Source: Streptomyces iakyrus
Lineage (GTDB): Bacteria > Actinomycetota > Actinomycetes > Streptomycetales > Streptomycetaceae
Direction: 5' to 3'
Assembly: GCF_000717055.1 (NCBI RefSeq)
Contig: NZ_JNXI01000012.1
Span: 124,001 to 188,000, forward strand
DNA length: 64,000 nucleotides
In this document: positions 53,079 through 61,445 of the stretch, one piece after another
Layout: every line of letters starts with the position of its first letter
How positions within the stretch are numbered: the first letter of the stretch is position 1
Program-made: the position numbers and the translations under genes
The notes under the pieces: model-generated
Told to the model about the DNA's origin: nothing
Database searches by the model: none
What the model saw: only the letters and a program-made list of their open reading frames with translations

Positions 53079-54578
53079 ATGGCGGAGTGGACTTCGGCCG
53101 TGGGTGCGGCGCAGCTCGCCCGGCTCCTCGGCTCCCAGCAGGACCGCCCGGCGGGACCCGGCACGCGCCGGCCGCCGGCCTACCGTGCCCTCGCCGACGG
53201 CATCCGGCTGCTGGTGCTCGAAGGACGGGTCCCGGTGGCAGCCCGGCTGCCCGCCGAACGAGAACTCGCCCTCTCCCTGTCCGTCAGCCGCACGACGGTC
53301 GCCGCCGCGTACGAGGCGCTGCGCAGCGAGGGGTTCCTGGAGTCCCGGCGCGGCGCCGGCAGCTGGACCGCCGTCCCGGCCGGGAACCCGCTGCCCGCGC
53401 GCGGTCTCGAGCCCCTGCCTCCGGAGGCCCTCGGCTCGCTGATCGACCTCGGCTGCGCCGCCCTCCCCGCTCCCGAACCCTGGCTCACCCGGGCCGTCCA
53501 GGGCGCCCTGGAGGAACTGCCGCCCTACGCGCACACGCACGGCGACTACCCCGCCGGGCTGCCCGCGCTGCGGGCGATGATCGCCGAGCGGTACACCGCG
53601 CGCGGGATTCCGACCATGCCCGAGCAGATCATGGTGACGACCGGGGCGATGGGCGCGATCGACGCCATCTGCCATCTGTTCGCCGGGCGGGGTGAGCGCG
53701 TCGCCGTCGAGTCGCCCTCGTACGCCAACATCCTCCAGCTGATGCGGGAGGCCGGGGCCCGGCTGGTGCCCGTGGCCATGGCCGAGGGGCTCACCGGGTG
53801 GGACATGGACCGCTGGCGGCAGGTCCTGCGGGACGCCGCCCCCCGCATCGCGTACGTCGTCGCCGACTTCCACAACCCGACCGGGGCGCTCGCCGACGAG
53901 GACCAGCGGCGGCGGCTGGTGGACGCGGCACGGTCCGCGGGGACGGTGCTGATCGCGGACGAGACGATGAGCGAGCTGTGGCTCGACGCGGACGTGCGGA
54001 TGCCGCGGCCGGTGTGCGCGTTCGATCCCGCCGGGTCGACGGTGATCACGGTGGGGTCGGCCAGCAAGGCGTTCTGGGCCGGAATGCGGATCGGGTGGGT
54101 GCGGGCCGCGCCGGACGTGATCCGCAGCCTGGTCGCCGCCCGGGCCTACGCCGATCTCGGTACGCCGGTGCTGGAGCAGTTGGCGGTGAACTGGCTCTTC
54201 GGGACCGGGGGCTGGGAGCAGGCCGTGGAGGTGCGGCGGGAGCAGGCGCGGTCGAACCGGGACGAGCTGGTGGCCGCGGTGCGGCGGGAGCTGCCCGGGT
54301 GGGAGTTCGAGGTGCCGCAAGGCGGATTGACGCTGTGGGTGCGCACGGGCGGCCTGTCCGGGTCACGGCTGGCCGAGGCGGGGGAGCGCGTGGGCGTGCG
54401 GGTGCCGTCCGGGCCGCGGTTCGGGGTGGACGGGGCCTTCGAGGGGTACGTGCGGTTGCCGTTCACCGTGGGCGGCGCGGTGGCCGAGGAGGCCGCCGTG
54501 CGGCTGGCCGCTGCGGCGGCGCTGGTGGAGAGCGGTGCGGTGGGGAACGCGGAGGCGCCGCGTACGTTCGTGGCGTAG
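53079..54578 (+). CDS. MocR/GntR-family regulator with aminotransferase domain (YczR-like)
   Basis: 499 aa from ATG 53079 with GGAAGGTGG upstream. N-terminal GntR winged helix: YRALADGIRLLVLEGRVPVAARLPAERELALSLSVSRTTVAAAYEALRSEGFLESRRGAGSW. A PLP fold type I domain follows, with HGDYPAGLPALRAMIAERY, VTTGAMGAIDAICHLF, VVADFHNPTGALADEDQRRRL and GSASKAFWAGMRIGWVRA, where the Lys that binds PLP is in SASKAFW. It likely represses the divergent yczE-GDPD operon. Confidence 0.94.
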   Translation: MAEWTSAVGAAQLARLLGSQQDRPAGPGTRRPPAYRALADGIRLLVLEGRVPVAARLPAERELALSLSVSRTTVAAAYEALRSEGFLESRRGAGSWTAVPAGNPLPARGLEPLPPEALGSLIDLGCAALPAPEPWLTRAVQGALEELPPYAHTHGDYPAGLPALRAMIAERYTARGIPTMPEQIMVTTGAMGAIDAICHLFAGRGERVAVESPSYANILQLMREAGARLVPVAMAEGLTGWDMDRWRQVLRDAAPRIAYVVADFHNPTGALADEDQRRRLVDAARSAGTVLIADETMSELWLDADVRMPRPVCAFDPAGSTVITVGSASKAFWAGMRIGWVRAAPDVIRSLVAARAYADLGTPVLEQLAVNWLFGTGGWEQAVEVRREQARSNRDELVAAVRRELPGWEFEVPQGGLTLWVRTGGLSGSRLAEAGERVGVRVPSGPRFGVDGAFEGYVRLPFTVGGAVAEEAAVRLAAAAALVESGAVGNAEAPRTFVA

Positions 54579-54625
54579 CGCCGGACGGGTACGTCGGCCG
54601 GGGGGGGCGAAAGCCGGAGGCCTGG

Positions 54626-56287
54626 CTAGGTCTCCTTGGTCAGGACGGGCACCGCGGCCGGAGCCGCTTCCGGCGTCTGCGGGGCCCCGGGCTCCGGTTC
54701 CGGCTCCGCTTCCTCCGCCGCCGGCTCCGGTGCGTCTTCCGACTGGTCCTGCTCCGGGATCGTCTCGCCGTCCGCCGGGGTCGTGCGCGGCGGCAGCAGG
54801 CTGAGGACCGCCTCGCAGAGGGCGTCGGGCGTCGCGTCGTCGTAGGGGTTCGGGGTGGCCGGCACCTGGAGGCGGTGGACCGGCCCCGAACCGAGGCGGG
54901 CATAGCCGCGGCCGGGCGGGAGCTCGTCGATCGGAGTGGTGTGCGGGGGCGCGCCCAGGACCGACTCCAGTTCCTCCGCCGTCGCCGGGCCGAGGACCAC
55001 ACGGGCGCGGGTGTGCCGGCGCACCGGGTCGCTCAGGGCGTCCATGCTGTCCAGCTGGTCGGCCACGACCACCGTCACGTTCGCCGGGCGGCCGTGCCGG
55101 AGGGGGACCTGGAGGAGGGACTGCGGATCCTTGCGGCCGTCCGCCGTGGCCAGGTGGGTGAAGGCCGTCGGACGGTCGAGGAGGATCCACAGCGGGCGCT
55201 TGGTGTCGTCGGGCGGCGGGTCGCCGGCCTGGTGGGCCCGGTTGGCGGCGATGAGGCGGCGCTCCGTCTCGGTCGCCGCCCACTCCAGGCTGGCCGTGAC
55301 CCCGGCGAGCCCCGCCTCGACCGCCAGGACGCCGTCCCGGCCGGTCAGGCAGGCGTACTCGCCGGTGCCGCCGCCGTCGATGATCACCACGTCGCCGTGG
55401 AGCAGGGCCTGCAGGGCGATGGACCGCAGCAGGGTGGAGGTGCCGCTGCCCGGCTGGCCGAGAGCCAGCAGGTGCGGCTCGGTGGAGCGCAGGCCCGTGC
55501 GCCAGACGACCGGCGGCACGTCCCGTTGCCGTTCCCCTTGGGTGAGGGGGAGCGTGCGCTGGACCCGGGTGGGGTCGGTGAAGCCGAGAACCGTCTCGCC
55601 GGGGGTGGTGACGAAACGCTGGGCTGCGATGTCGACGGGCAGCGGCAGGAGTACGCCCACTGTCAACTGGTTGCCCTCCTCGTCCCACGTGAAGTGGTAT
55701 TCGCGGCCCCGGCCCGACTTGGCCGCGAGGAGGTGCTCGATCCGGGCGCGGGCCTCGGCCTCGCCGTCGGTGAAGTACGCCGGGTAGCGGATCACCAGCT
55801 GCGAGATGCGGCCTCCGCCGTCGAAGGCGTAGGTGGGGAAGGCCTTGTCCCAGGCGCCGCCGTGGGAGTACAGCGGCTCGGGGTCCTCGGCGGCGGAGAA
55901 GTACGGCACCAGCGCCTCGTACAGCGACGTCAGCCGCTGGGTCTGCGACTCGTCGGGCCCGTCGGACGCTGCCGGAGAGCGGTCCCGGCCCTGCCACGCC
56001 GCCGCCGCCATCAGGGTGATGGCGGCGAGCAGCGGTCCGTACGGCACCAGCGCCACGACCAGGACCACGGAGGCCGCCAGGAACAGCAGCGCCCCCCGTC
56101 GCTCCTTGGGCGTCTCGGTCCATCTGCGCCGTCCGGCCGCTGCCAGCCGGCGCAGACCCCGCGCGATCGTGATCAGCGGGTGGAGGACGTCGGTGGCGCT
56201 GTCGGCGGCCGTCCGGGCCAACTCCCGGCTCCGGGCGAGCTGCGCGCTGCCGTTGCTCAGAATGCGGGGGAGGGGGCGCCGGGCCAC
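54626..56287 (-). CDS. FtsK/TraB-like P-loop membrane protein with degenerate Walker A
   Basis: 553 aa from GTG 56285-56287 behind GGAGG. One or two TM segments at ~65-95 (GALLFLAASVVLVVALVPYGPLLAAITLMAAAAW), then a FtsK/SpoIIIE-like domain. The Walker A position reads HLLALGQPGSGTSTLLRSIALQALL: the Lys of GSGKS/T is replaced by Thr. Walker B-like VVIIDGGGTGEYACL lacks the usual acidic pair. LWILLDRPTAFTHLATADGRKD and VVVADQLDSMDALSDPVRRH follow. The C-terminus is a Pro/Glu-rich tail. It lies next to a 64-aa membrane protein. Role in DNA transfer or secretion is possible but unproven. Confidence 0.8.
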   Translation of the reverse strand: MARRPLPRILSNGSAQLARSRELARTAADSATDVLHPLITIARGLRRLAAAGRRRWTETPKERRGALLFLAASVVLVVALVPYGPLLAAITLMAAAAWQGRDRSPAASDGPDESQTQRLTSLYEALVPYFSAAEDPEPLYSHGGAWDKAFPTYAFDGGGRISQLVIRYPAYFTDGEAEARARIEHLLAAKSGRGREYHFTWDEEGNQLTVGVLLPLPVDIAAQRFVTTPGETVLGFTDPTRVQRTLPLTQGERQRDVPPVVWRTGLRSTEPHLLALGQPGSGTSTLLRSIALQALLHGDVVIIDGGGTGEYACLTGRDGVLAVEAGLAGVTASLEWAATETERRLIAANRAHQAGDPPPDDTKRPLWILLDRPTAFTHLATADGRKDPQSLLQVPLRHGRPANVTVVVADQLDSMDALSDPVRRHTRARVVLGPATAEELESVLGAPPHTTPIDELPPGRGYARLGSGPVHRLQVPATPNPYDDATPDALCEAVLSLLPPRTTPADGETIPEQDQSEDAPEPAAEEAEPEPEPGAPQTPEAAPAAVPVLTKET

Positions 56288-56337
56288 TGCTGCCTCCAGG
56301 GAGTGCGTACAGGCGGGATGCGTACGGGAGCGTGGCG

Positions 56338-56532
56338 TCAGAACTTGATGCCGCCGAGGAGGCTCGCCAGGCTCTCGCCGCCCGCCTTGATGCTCGGGGC
56401 GATGGCCGTACTCGCCAGATAGAAGCCGAACAGCATGGCGACCACGGCATGGGACGCCTTCAGTCCGTCCTTGCGGAAGAAGATGAAGACGACGATGCCG
56501 AGCAGGACCACGCCTGAGATGGAGAGGATCAT
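56338..56532 (-). CDS. 64-aa membrane protein, partner of the FtsK-like gene
   Basis: From ATG 56530-56532, AGGAGA 6 bases upstream. Two TM segments: ILSISGVVLLGIVVFIFFRKDG and HAVVAMLFGFYLASTAIAPS, with a short basic turn, then a Gly/Ser-rich end (AGGESLASLLGGIKF). The FtsK-like gene starts 50 bp downstream, so the two are almost certainly one operon. Function unknown. Confidence 0.8.
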   Translation of the reverse strand: MILSISGVVLLGIVVFIFFRKDGLKASHAVVAMLFGFYLASTAIAPSIKAGGESLASLLGGIKF

Positions 56533-56613
56533 TTGAGTTCTCCTGGTTTCGCGGGGACAGTCACCATGAGTACTTCCAGGCTCACAGCATGTATCCATAC
56601 GATAAAAGGTGCA

Positions 56614-56645
56614 ACTGGGTGAAAATCGAACGATTTGCACCCAGT
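56614..56645. promoter_or_regulatory. 32-bp near-perfect palindrome upstream of the membrane-protein pair
   Basis: ACTGGGTGAAAATCG and CGATTTGCACCCAGT, 15-bp arms with one mismatch and a 2-base centre (AA), in an A/T-rich patch about 85 bp before ATG 56532. It is far more symmetric than a normal terminator and has the look of a dimer operator; it could also be the end of an unseen short transcript. Confidence 0.5.
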
Positions 56646-56830
56646 GGCGGAGTGGTCCCGGGCCCGGTGGAGCCGGGTGGTTGCGCTTGTCCGGGTCTGT
56701 GCTGATCTTTACCTCGGGCACATCGGGTCATGTGCCGCACGAGCCAGTACCCTGGCGATTCACTCGTACGGCTGCGTCCCTCGCAGTCGTACGCACCGAG
56801 ACGATGCGCAGTGGAGAGGCGGTCCGGCCG

Positions 56831-57223
56831 ATGACCGAAGTCCCCGACCCCGAGGTCGTGGAGCTGGCGACGAAGATCTTCGATCTGGCCCGGCGGGGAC
56901 AGACCGAGGCGCTCGTGGCGTACGTCGAGGCGGGTGTTCCGGCCAACCTCACCAACGACCGCGGCGACTCGCTCGTGATGCTCGCCGCCTACCACGGCCA
57001 CTCCGACGCGGTGCGTGCGCTGCTGGAGCGCGGCGCCGAGGCCGACCGGGTGAACGACCGGGGTCAGACCCCGCTCGCCGGAGCGGTCTTCAAGGGCGAG
57101 ACGGACGTGATCAAGGCCCTTCTGGAGGGCGGCGCCGATCCGTCGATCGGAACGCCGTCGGCCGTCGACACCGCCCGGATGTTCGGGCGGACGCAATTGC
57201 TCGAACTGTTCGGCGAGCACTGA
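56831..57223 (+). CDS. Ankyrin-repeat protein
   Basis: 130 aa from ATG 56831, with GGAGAGGC upstream; frames extend to 56609 without conserved sequence. Three ankyrin repeats: ARRGQTEALVAYVEAGVPANLTNDRGDSLVMLAAYHGHSDAVRALLERGAEADRVNDRGQTPLAGAVFKGETDVIKALLEGGADPSIGTPSAVDTARMFG. A stand-alone protein-protein interaction module, probably cytoplasmic; partner unknown. Confidence 0.92.
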   Translation: MTEVPDPEVVELATKIFDLARRGQTEALVAYVEAGVPANLTNDRGDSLVMLAAYHGHSDAVRALLERGAEADRVNDRGQTPLAGAVFKGETDVIKALLEGGADPSIGTPSAVDTARMFGRTQLLELFGEH

Positions 57224-57418
57224 ACCGACAGGTCTGACCAGCACAGACACGGAAAACGGGGGAGGCGGTACAGGGCCGCCGAAATTTCGGTCGCGGCGGA
57301 CGAGAGTGCCGAGTCATCATGACGACGTGGTTCACGGACGTGATGGTTGGGCAGGTTTTGCCGCACCGCGCGGGCCGTGACGCGGTCCGCAAGGGCCACC
57401 GACGAGAGGCAGAGGAAG
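57224..57418. other. Leader region with a CCGAAATTTCGG palindrome
   Basis: CCGAAATTTCGG (57279-57290) is a perfect 12-bp palindrome, extended by CCGCC/CGGCGG arms. No gene of normal length is supported. Confidence 0.4.
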
Positions 57419-57478
57419 ATGGTCTACAGCAAGCAGGAAACGGCGGGCACTCCGACGTGTTGTCGCGCGGCCAGGTAG
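57419..57478 (+). CDS. 19-aa candidate leader peptide upstream of the HEAT-repeat gene
   Basis: MVYSKQETAGTPTCCRAAR, ATG at 57419-57421, TAG at 57476-57478. It has a good ribosome site (GAGAGGCAGAGGAAG) and ends 45 bp before the HEAT-repeat gene. The CC pair followed by RAAR recalls cysteine- or arginine-containing leader peptides annotated in Streptomyces before sulfur and stress genes. Expression unproven. Confidence 0.45.
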   Translation: MVYSKQETAGTPTCCRAAR

Positions 57479-57523
57479 TACACGTCCCCGGTTGCGTCGA
57501 CGCTTGATGTGAGGCTGTTTCCC

Positions 57524-58942
57524 ATGTTCGATCCGGTCATAGCGCCTAGCGGTACGCTGCTCGGCCTGCTTCAGCGGGGCCGCGGCGACGGCACGCTGCA
57601 CGCGCTCACCGCCCCGCGCCCCGAGGCGCTGGCGGCGTTGAACCACTGTGTGCTGCGCGATCCCCGCCACGACTGGCAGGTGGAGAACCGCTCCCTCTAC
57701 TACGCCCGCCTCTACCTCGACCTGAACGGCGAGCTGGACGAGGTCGAGGCGCATCTCTTCTGCGCCGAGGACGTCCTCGACACCGACGAGACCCGCACCG
57801 GGCTCGCCCTCGCCGTCCTCGGGCACCTCGCCTCCTACGGCAGGCGGGACGCGCTGGAACTGCTGCGCAGGTACGCCGCCCACGGGTCCAACTGGGCCTG
57901 GGCCCTCGACGAACTCGCCCTCAGGGACGACGACGCGGGCCTGCGCGCCCTTGCCGCACCCGTCCTCGCCCGGTTCCCCGCCGACCCGGAGGGCGATGCC
58001 GAACTGGCCGCCACCGTCCGGGACGCCTTCGAGCCCCGGCCGTGGCGCCTGTGGGCCGAGGATCCGCGCGCATCCGTCGCCGCACGCGTGCGTGCCGCTC
58101 ACGAGACGGGGTCCTTCGACCGCTGGCAGCGGCAGATGCGGCCCTCCGGCCCCCGCCCGGGGTGGAGCGTGCAGGCCGTCTTCGAGTGGGCCCAGCAGGG
58201 CATCGACCGCGGTGCCGCCCTCCATGTGCCGGCCGCCCGCTGTCTCACCGCCGTGGCGGGCCCCGAGGACCGGGCCGAGATCGTCCGGGCGGCGCGGGAC
58301 GGCACCGACGGAGCCCGGTGCACGGCCCTGAGGTACCTCGCCGACGGCAACGATCCCGACGCCCTAGATCTCATCGAGGGCGCGGTCACCACCGGCTCGA
58401 CCCTCGTCGTGGACGCGGCCGTCGACGCCTTCGAACGAATGCGCTCACTGGCCGCCGTGGACCGCGCGCGCGGCTGGGCCCCGCGACCCGACGCGCTGGG
58501 CGCGGCCGCCGGACGCGTCCTCGCCTGCCGGGGCGGGGTGCAGGACCGCGACCTGGTCCTCGCCGCGCTACGTGAGGCCGTGAGGGGCGAAGGCCCCGAC
58601 GCCCAGACCCTGTGGACCCTCGTGGACGGCACCGGACGGCTCGGCATCGCCTGCGCCGCCCCCGTACTGCGCCACGTCTACCGCGAGACCGCCTCCTCCC
58701 ATCTGCGCGGCCGCGCCGCCCGGGCCCTGGCCGCCACCGACCCCTCCTTCGCCACCGGCTTCGCCGTCGAGTGCCTGTGGGACTGCGAGGAGACCACCCG
58801 GGAGATCGCCGCCCGGCACGCCGAGACCGGCGACACCCGTGTCGTCGAGCGACTGCGACGGCTCGCCGCCGACCCGGCCGAGGAGGACGAGGTGCAGACG
58901 GCCGTACGCAGCCGGATCGGGCCCGAGGAGACCGCTGTGTGA
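57524..58942 (+). CDS. HEAT-repeat protein
   Basis: 472 aa from ATG 57524 with GAGG upstream; an in-frame ATG at 57509 is possible. Helical HEAT/PBS-lyase-type repeats throughout: AALNHCVLRDPRHDWQVENRSLYYARLYLDLNG, LALAVLGHLASYGRRDALELLRRYAAHG, RCTALRYLADGNDPDALDLIEGAVTTGS and LRGRAARALAATDPSFATGFAVECLWDCEE. Widely conserved in Streptomyces, function unknown. Preceded by a candidate leader peptide. Confidence 0.9.
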   Translation: MFDPVIAPSGTLLGLLQRGRGDGTLHALTAPRPEALAALNHCVLRDPRHDWQVENRSLYYARLYLDLNGELDEVEAHLFCAEDVLDTDETRTGLALAVLGHLASYGRRDALELLRRYAAHGSNWAWALDELALRDDDAGLRALAAPVLARFPADPEGDAELAATVRDAFEPRPWRLWAEDPRASVAARVRAAHETGSFDRWQRQMRPSGPRPGWSVQAVFEWAQQGIDRGAALHVPAARCLTAVAGPEDRAEIVRAARDGTDGARCTALRYLADGNDPDALDLIEGAVTTGSTLVVDAAVDAFERMRSLAAVDRARGWAPRPDALGAAAGRVLACRGGVQDRDLVLAALREAVRGEGPDAQTLWTLVDGTGRLGIACAAPVLRHVYRETASSHLRGRAARALAATDPSFATGFAVECLWDCEETTREIAARHAETGDTRVVERLRRLAADPAEEDEVQTAVRSRIGPEETAV

Positions 58943-58945
58943 CCC

Positions 58946-58961
58946 CCCTCCGACGGGAGGG
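58946..58961 (+). terminator. Terminator after the HEAT-repeat gene
   Basis: CCCTCC-gacg-GGAGGG, extended to a longer CCCCC/GGGGC stem, 5 bp past the stop. Confidence 0.65.
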
Positions 58962-59127
58962 CGGGGCGGATGCACGCCTCCGGGGTGAACACGGGATGAC
59001 TCGCGGGTCAGGAGGGCATGGACGCCGCCTGACCTGCGCGGGTGCACCTCAGAACGCTCATAGGACGTTCCTCGGCCGGAAAGATCCACGTTGACGCGGC
59101 CACGTCCGGCACGGCGACAACAGCGGT

Positions 59128-60255
59128 ATGCGTGTCGTCATCGTGACCGAATCCTTTCCCCCCGATGTGAACGGCGTGGCCCACTGCGCGCTCCAGACCG
59201 CCCGGCACCTCGTCGATCGCGGTCACGCCCCCGTCGTCGTCGCCCCGGCCCCCGCGCCCGGCAACAAGCCCGACGCCTCAGCGCCGTGCCCCGTCGTCCA
59301 CGTCCCCTCCCTCCCGCTCCCCGGCTACCCCCAGGTGCGCGTCGCCCTCCCCAGCCGCCGCCTGGCCGCCACCCTCGTCGAGCACCGCGCCGATGTCGTC
59401 CACCTCGCCAGCCCCTTCGTCCTCGGTGTGCGCGGCATGGCCGCAGCCGCGCGCCTCGGCATCCCGGCCGTCGCCGTCTACCAGACCGACCTGGCCGGCT
59501 ACGCCCGTACCTACATGGGCGCCGGCGAGGCTGCTGCCTGGCGGCGCATCCGCTCCGTGCACGGCGCCTGCGACCTCACCCTCGCCCCGTCCAGCGCTGC
59601 CCTGCGTGACCTGGAGACCCACGGTGTGCCGCGCGTCGAGCTGTGGCCGCGCGGCGTGGACACCGAGCGCTTCCGGCCCGACCGGCGTGACGAGACCCTG
59701 CGGCGGGAACTCGCCCCGAACGGCGAGGTGATCGTCGGCTACGTCGGCCGGCTCGCCCCCGAGAAGCAGGTCGAACTCCTCTCCGACGTCTGTGCCCTGG
59801 AGGGCGTCCGAGTCGTGATCGTCGGCGACGGACCCAGCCGGCCCGGTCTGGAACAGGCGCTGCCGGGTGCCGTCTTCCTCGGCCGGCGCACCGGTGACGA
59901 CCTCGCCCGGGTCTTCGCCTCGTTCGACGTCTTCGCCCACACGGGCCCGTTCGAGACGTTCTGCCAGACGGTCCAGGAGGCCATGGCCAGTGGCCTGCCG
60001 GTGGTGGCGCCCGCCGCGGGCGGGCCGCTGGACCTGGTCGCGCACGGGCGTACCGGCCTGCTGGTGCCGCCGCGCGACGCGAGCGCCGTCCGCGACGCGG
60101 TGCGGTCCCTGGCCGCCGACGCCGGGCTGCGGGCCGCCTTCGGCGCCGCCGGGCGCGCCACGGTCGAGGGCCGCACCTGGGCGGCCGTCGGAGACCAGCT
60201 GATCGGGCACTACGCCAAGGTGCTCGCCGGGCGCCGGACGGCGGTGGCGGCATGA
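59128..60255 (+). CDS. GT4-family glycosyltransferase (MgtA/PimB-like)
   Basis: 375 aa from ATG 59128. GT-B fold: MRVVIVTESFPPDVNGVAHCALQTARHL at the start, GVDTERFRPDRRDETLRRELAP in the linker, YVGRLAPEKQVELLSDVC, VVIVGDGPSRPGLEQALPGAVFLGRRTGDDLARVFASFDVFAHTGPFETFCQTVQEAMASGLPVV (the ETFxQxxxEAMAxGxPV nucleotide-binding motif). Resembles GDP-mannose-dependent alpha-mannosyltransferases of lipoglycan pathways. Overlaps the next gene by ATGA. Confidence 0.92.
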   Translation: MRVVIVTESFPPDVNGVAHCALQTARHLVDRGHAPVVVAPAPAPGNKPDASAPCPVVHVPSLPLPGYPQVRVALPSRRLAATLVEHRADVVHLASPFVLGVRGMAAAARLGIPAVAVYQTDLAGYARTYMGAGEAAAWRRIRSVHGACDLTLAPSSAALRDLETHGVPRVELWPRGVDTERFRPDRRDETLRRELAPNGEVIVGYVGRLAPEKQVELLSDVCALEGVRVVIVGDGPSRPGLEQALPGAVFLGRRTGDDLARVFASFDVFAHTGPFETFCQTVQEAMASGLPVVAPAAGGPLDLVAHGRTGLLVPPRDASAVRDAVRSLAADAGLRAAFGAAGRATVEGRTWAAVGDQLIGHYAKVLAGRRTAVAA

Positions 60256-61445
60256 TCGACTCCCGCTCCGGCGGCAGCACCCGGTCGCTGCGGATCGTCC
60301 GGCTCGCCAACTTCGTCGCCCCCTCCTCCGGTGGTCTGCGCACCGCGCTGCGTGAACTCGGCAAGGGCTTCAAGGCGGCGGGCCACGAACCCGTCCTCGT
60401 GGTCCCCGGCGAGCGCATGAGCGACCGGGAGACCGAGCAGGGGCGGGTGATCACTCTTCCGGGGCCGCTGCTGCCCGGCACCGGCGGCTACCGCGTCCTC
60501 GCCGACAAGCGGCGGGTGGCCCGGCTCCTGGAGGAACTCGCCCCCGACCGGCTGGAGGTGTCCGACCGGACGACCCTGCGCTGGACCGGCAAGTGGGCGC
60601 GCCGCGCCCGGATCCCGGCCGTGATGGTCTCCCACGAGACGGCCGACGGGGTGCTGCGCACCTGGGGTGTGCCCGAGGGGGCCGCCCGGCGTGCCGCGGA
60701 CGCCCTCAACGTCCGTACGGCCCACACCTACGCGCGCGTGGTGTGCACCACCGAGTTCGCCGAGCGGGAGTTCGTGCGGATCGGGGCCCGCAACGTCGTC
60801 CGGGCCCCGCTCGGTGTCGATCTGGTGCAGCGTCACCCGGCGCTGCGCGACCCGGAGGTACGGGAGCGGCACGCGCGCGTCGACGAGACGCTGCTCGTGA
60901 TGTGCTCGCGGCTGTCCGTGGAGAAGCGGCCCGGCACGGCGCTGGACGCCCTCCAGGCGCTGCGGCGGAGCGGCCGCCGGGCCGTGCTGGTGGTGGCCGG
61001 GGACGGTCCGCTGCGGGCCGGGCTCGAACGGCGGGCGCGCGAAAGCGGCCTGCCGGTCACCTTCCTCGGGCACGTCTCCGACCGCGGGCTGCTGGGTGCG
61101 CTCCAGGCGTCCGCCGACGTGGCACTGGCCCCGGGGCCGGCCGAGACCTTCGGGCTCGCCGCGCTGGAGGCCATGGCCTGCGGCACGCCCGTGGTAGCGA
61201 GCGCCTCGTCGGCGCTGTCGGAGGTGATCGGTGCCGCCGGTGCCGTCGCGGCGGACCACGGCGAGGCGTTCGCTGACGCTGTGGACCTCCTGCTGGAACG
61301 CCGGGAGGCGGACCGGCGCGAGGCGGCACGCGCGCGTGCGGAGTGCTTCGGGTGGAACGCGGCGGTCGACGCGTTTCTCGCCGCGCACGACGTGGCCGTC
61401 CCCGTGCGTCCGGTTCGGCCGTTCGTGCCCGGGGGCGTGGCATGA
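60252..61445 (+). CDS. GT4-family glycosyltransferase
   Basis: 397 aa from ATG 60252, overlapping both neighbours by 4 bases. RIVRLANFVAPSSGGLRTALRELGKGFKAAGHEPVLVVPG, a GT-B start, then VMVSHETADGVLRTWG, LLVMCSRLSVEKRPGTALDALQAL and ALAPGPAETFGLAALEAMACGTPVVASASSALSEVIG. It differs in acceptor from the first GT4. The pair plus SGNH hydrolase suggests stepwise building and trimming of one glycan or glycolipid. Confidence 0.92.
   Translation: MIDSRSGGSTRSLRIVRLANFVAPSSGGLRTALRELGKGFKAAGHEPVLVVPGERMSDRETEQGRVITLPGPLLPGTGGYRVLADKRRVARLLEELAPDRLEVSDRTTLRWTGKWARRARIPAVMVSHETADGVLRTWGVPEGAARRAADALNVRTAHTYARVVCTTEFAEREFVRIGARNVVRAPLGVDLVQRHPALRDPEVRERHARVDETLLVMCSRLSVEKRPGTALDALQALRRSGRRAVLVVAGDGPLRAGLERRARESGLPVTFLGHVSDRGLLGALQASADVALAPGPAETFGLAALEAMACGTPVVASASSALSEVIGAAGAVAADHGEAFADAVDLLLERREADRREAARARAECFGWNAAVDAFLAAHDVAVPVRPVRPFVPGGVA

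Noticed and set aside
54626..56532. Remnant of an integrative plasmid (pSAM2 type), suggested by the FtsK-like gene
   Set aside because: No integrase, replication gene, KorA/KilA-type gene, att site or tRNA target is nearby, and base composition is like the neighbours.
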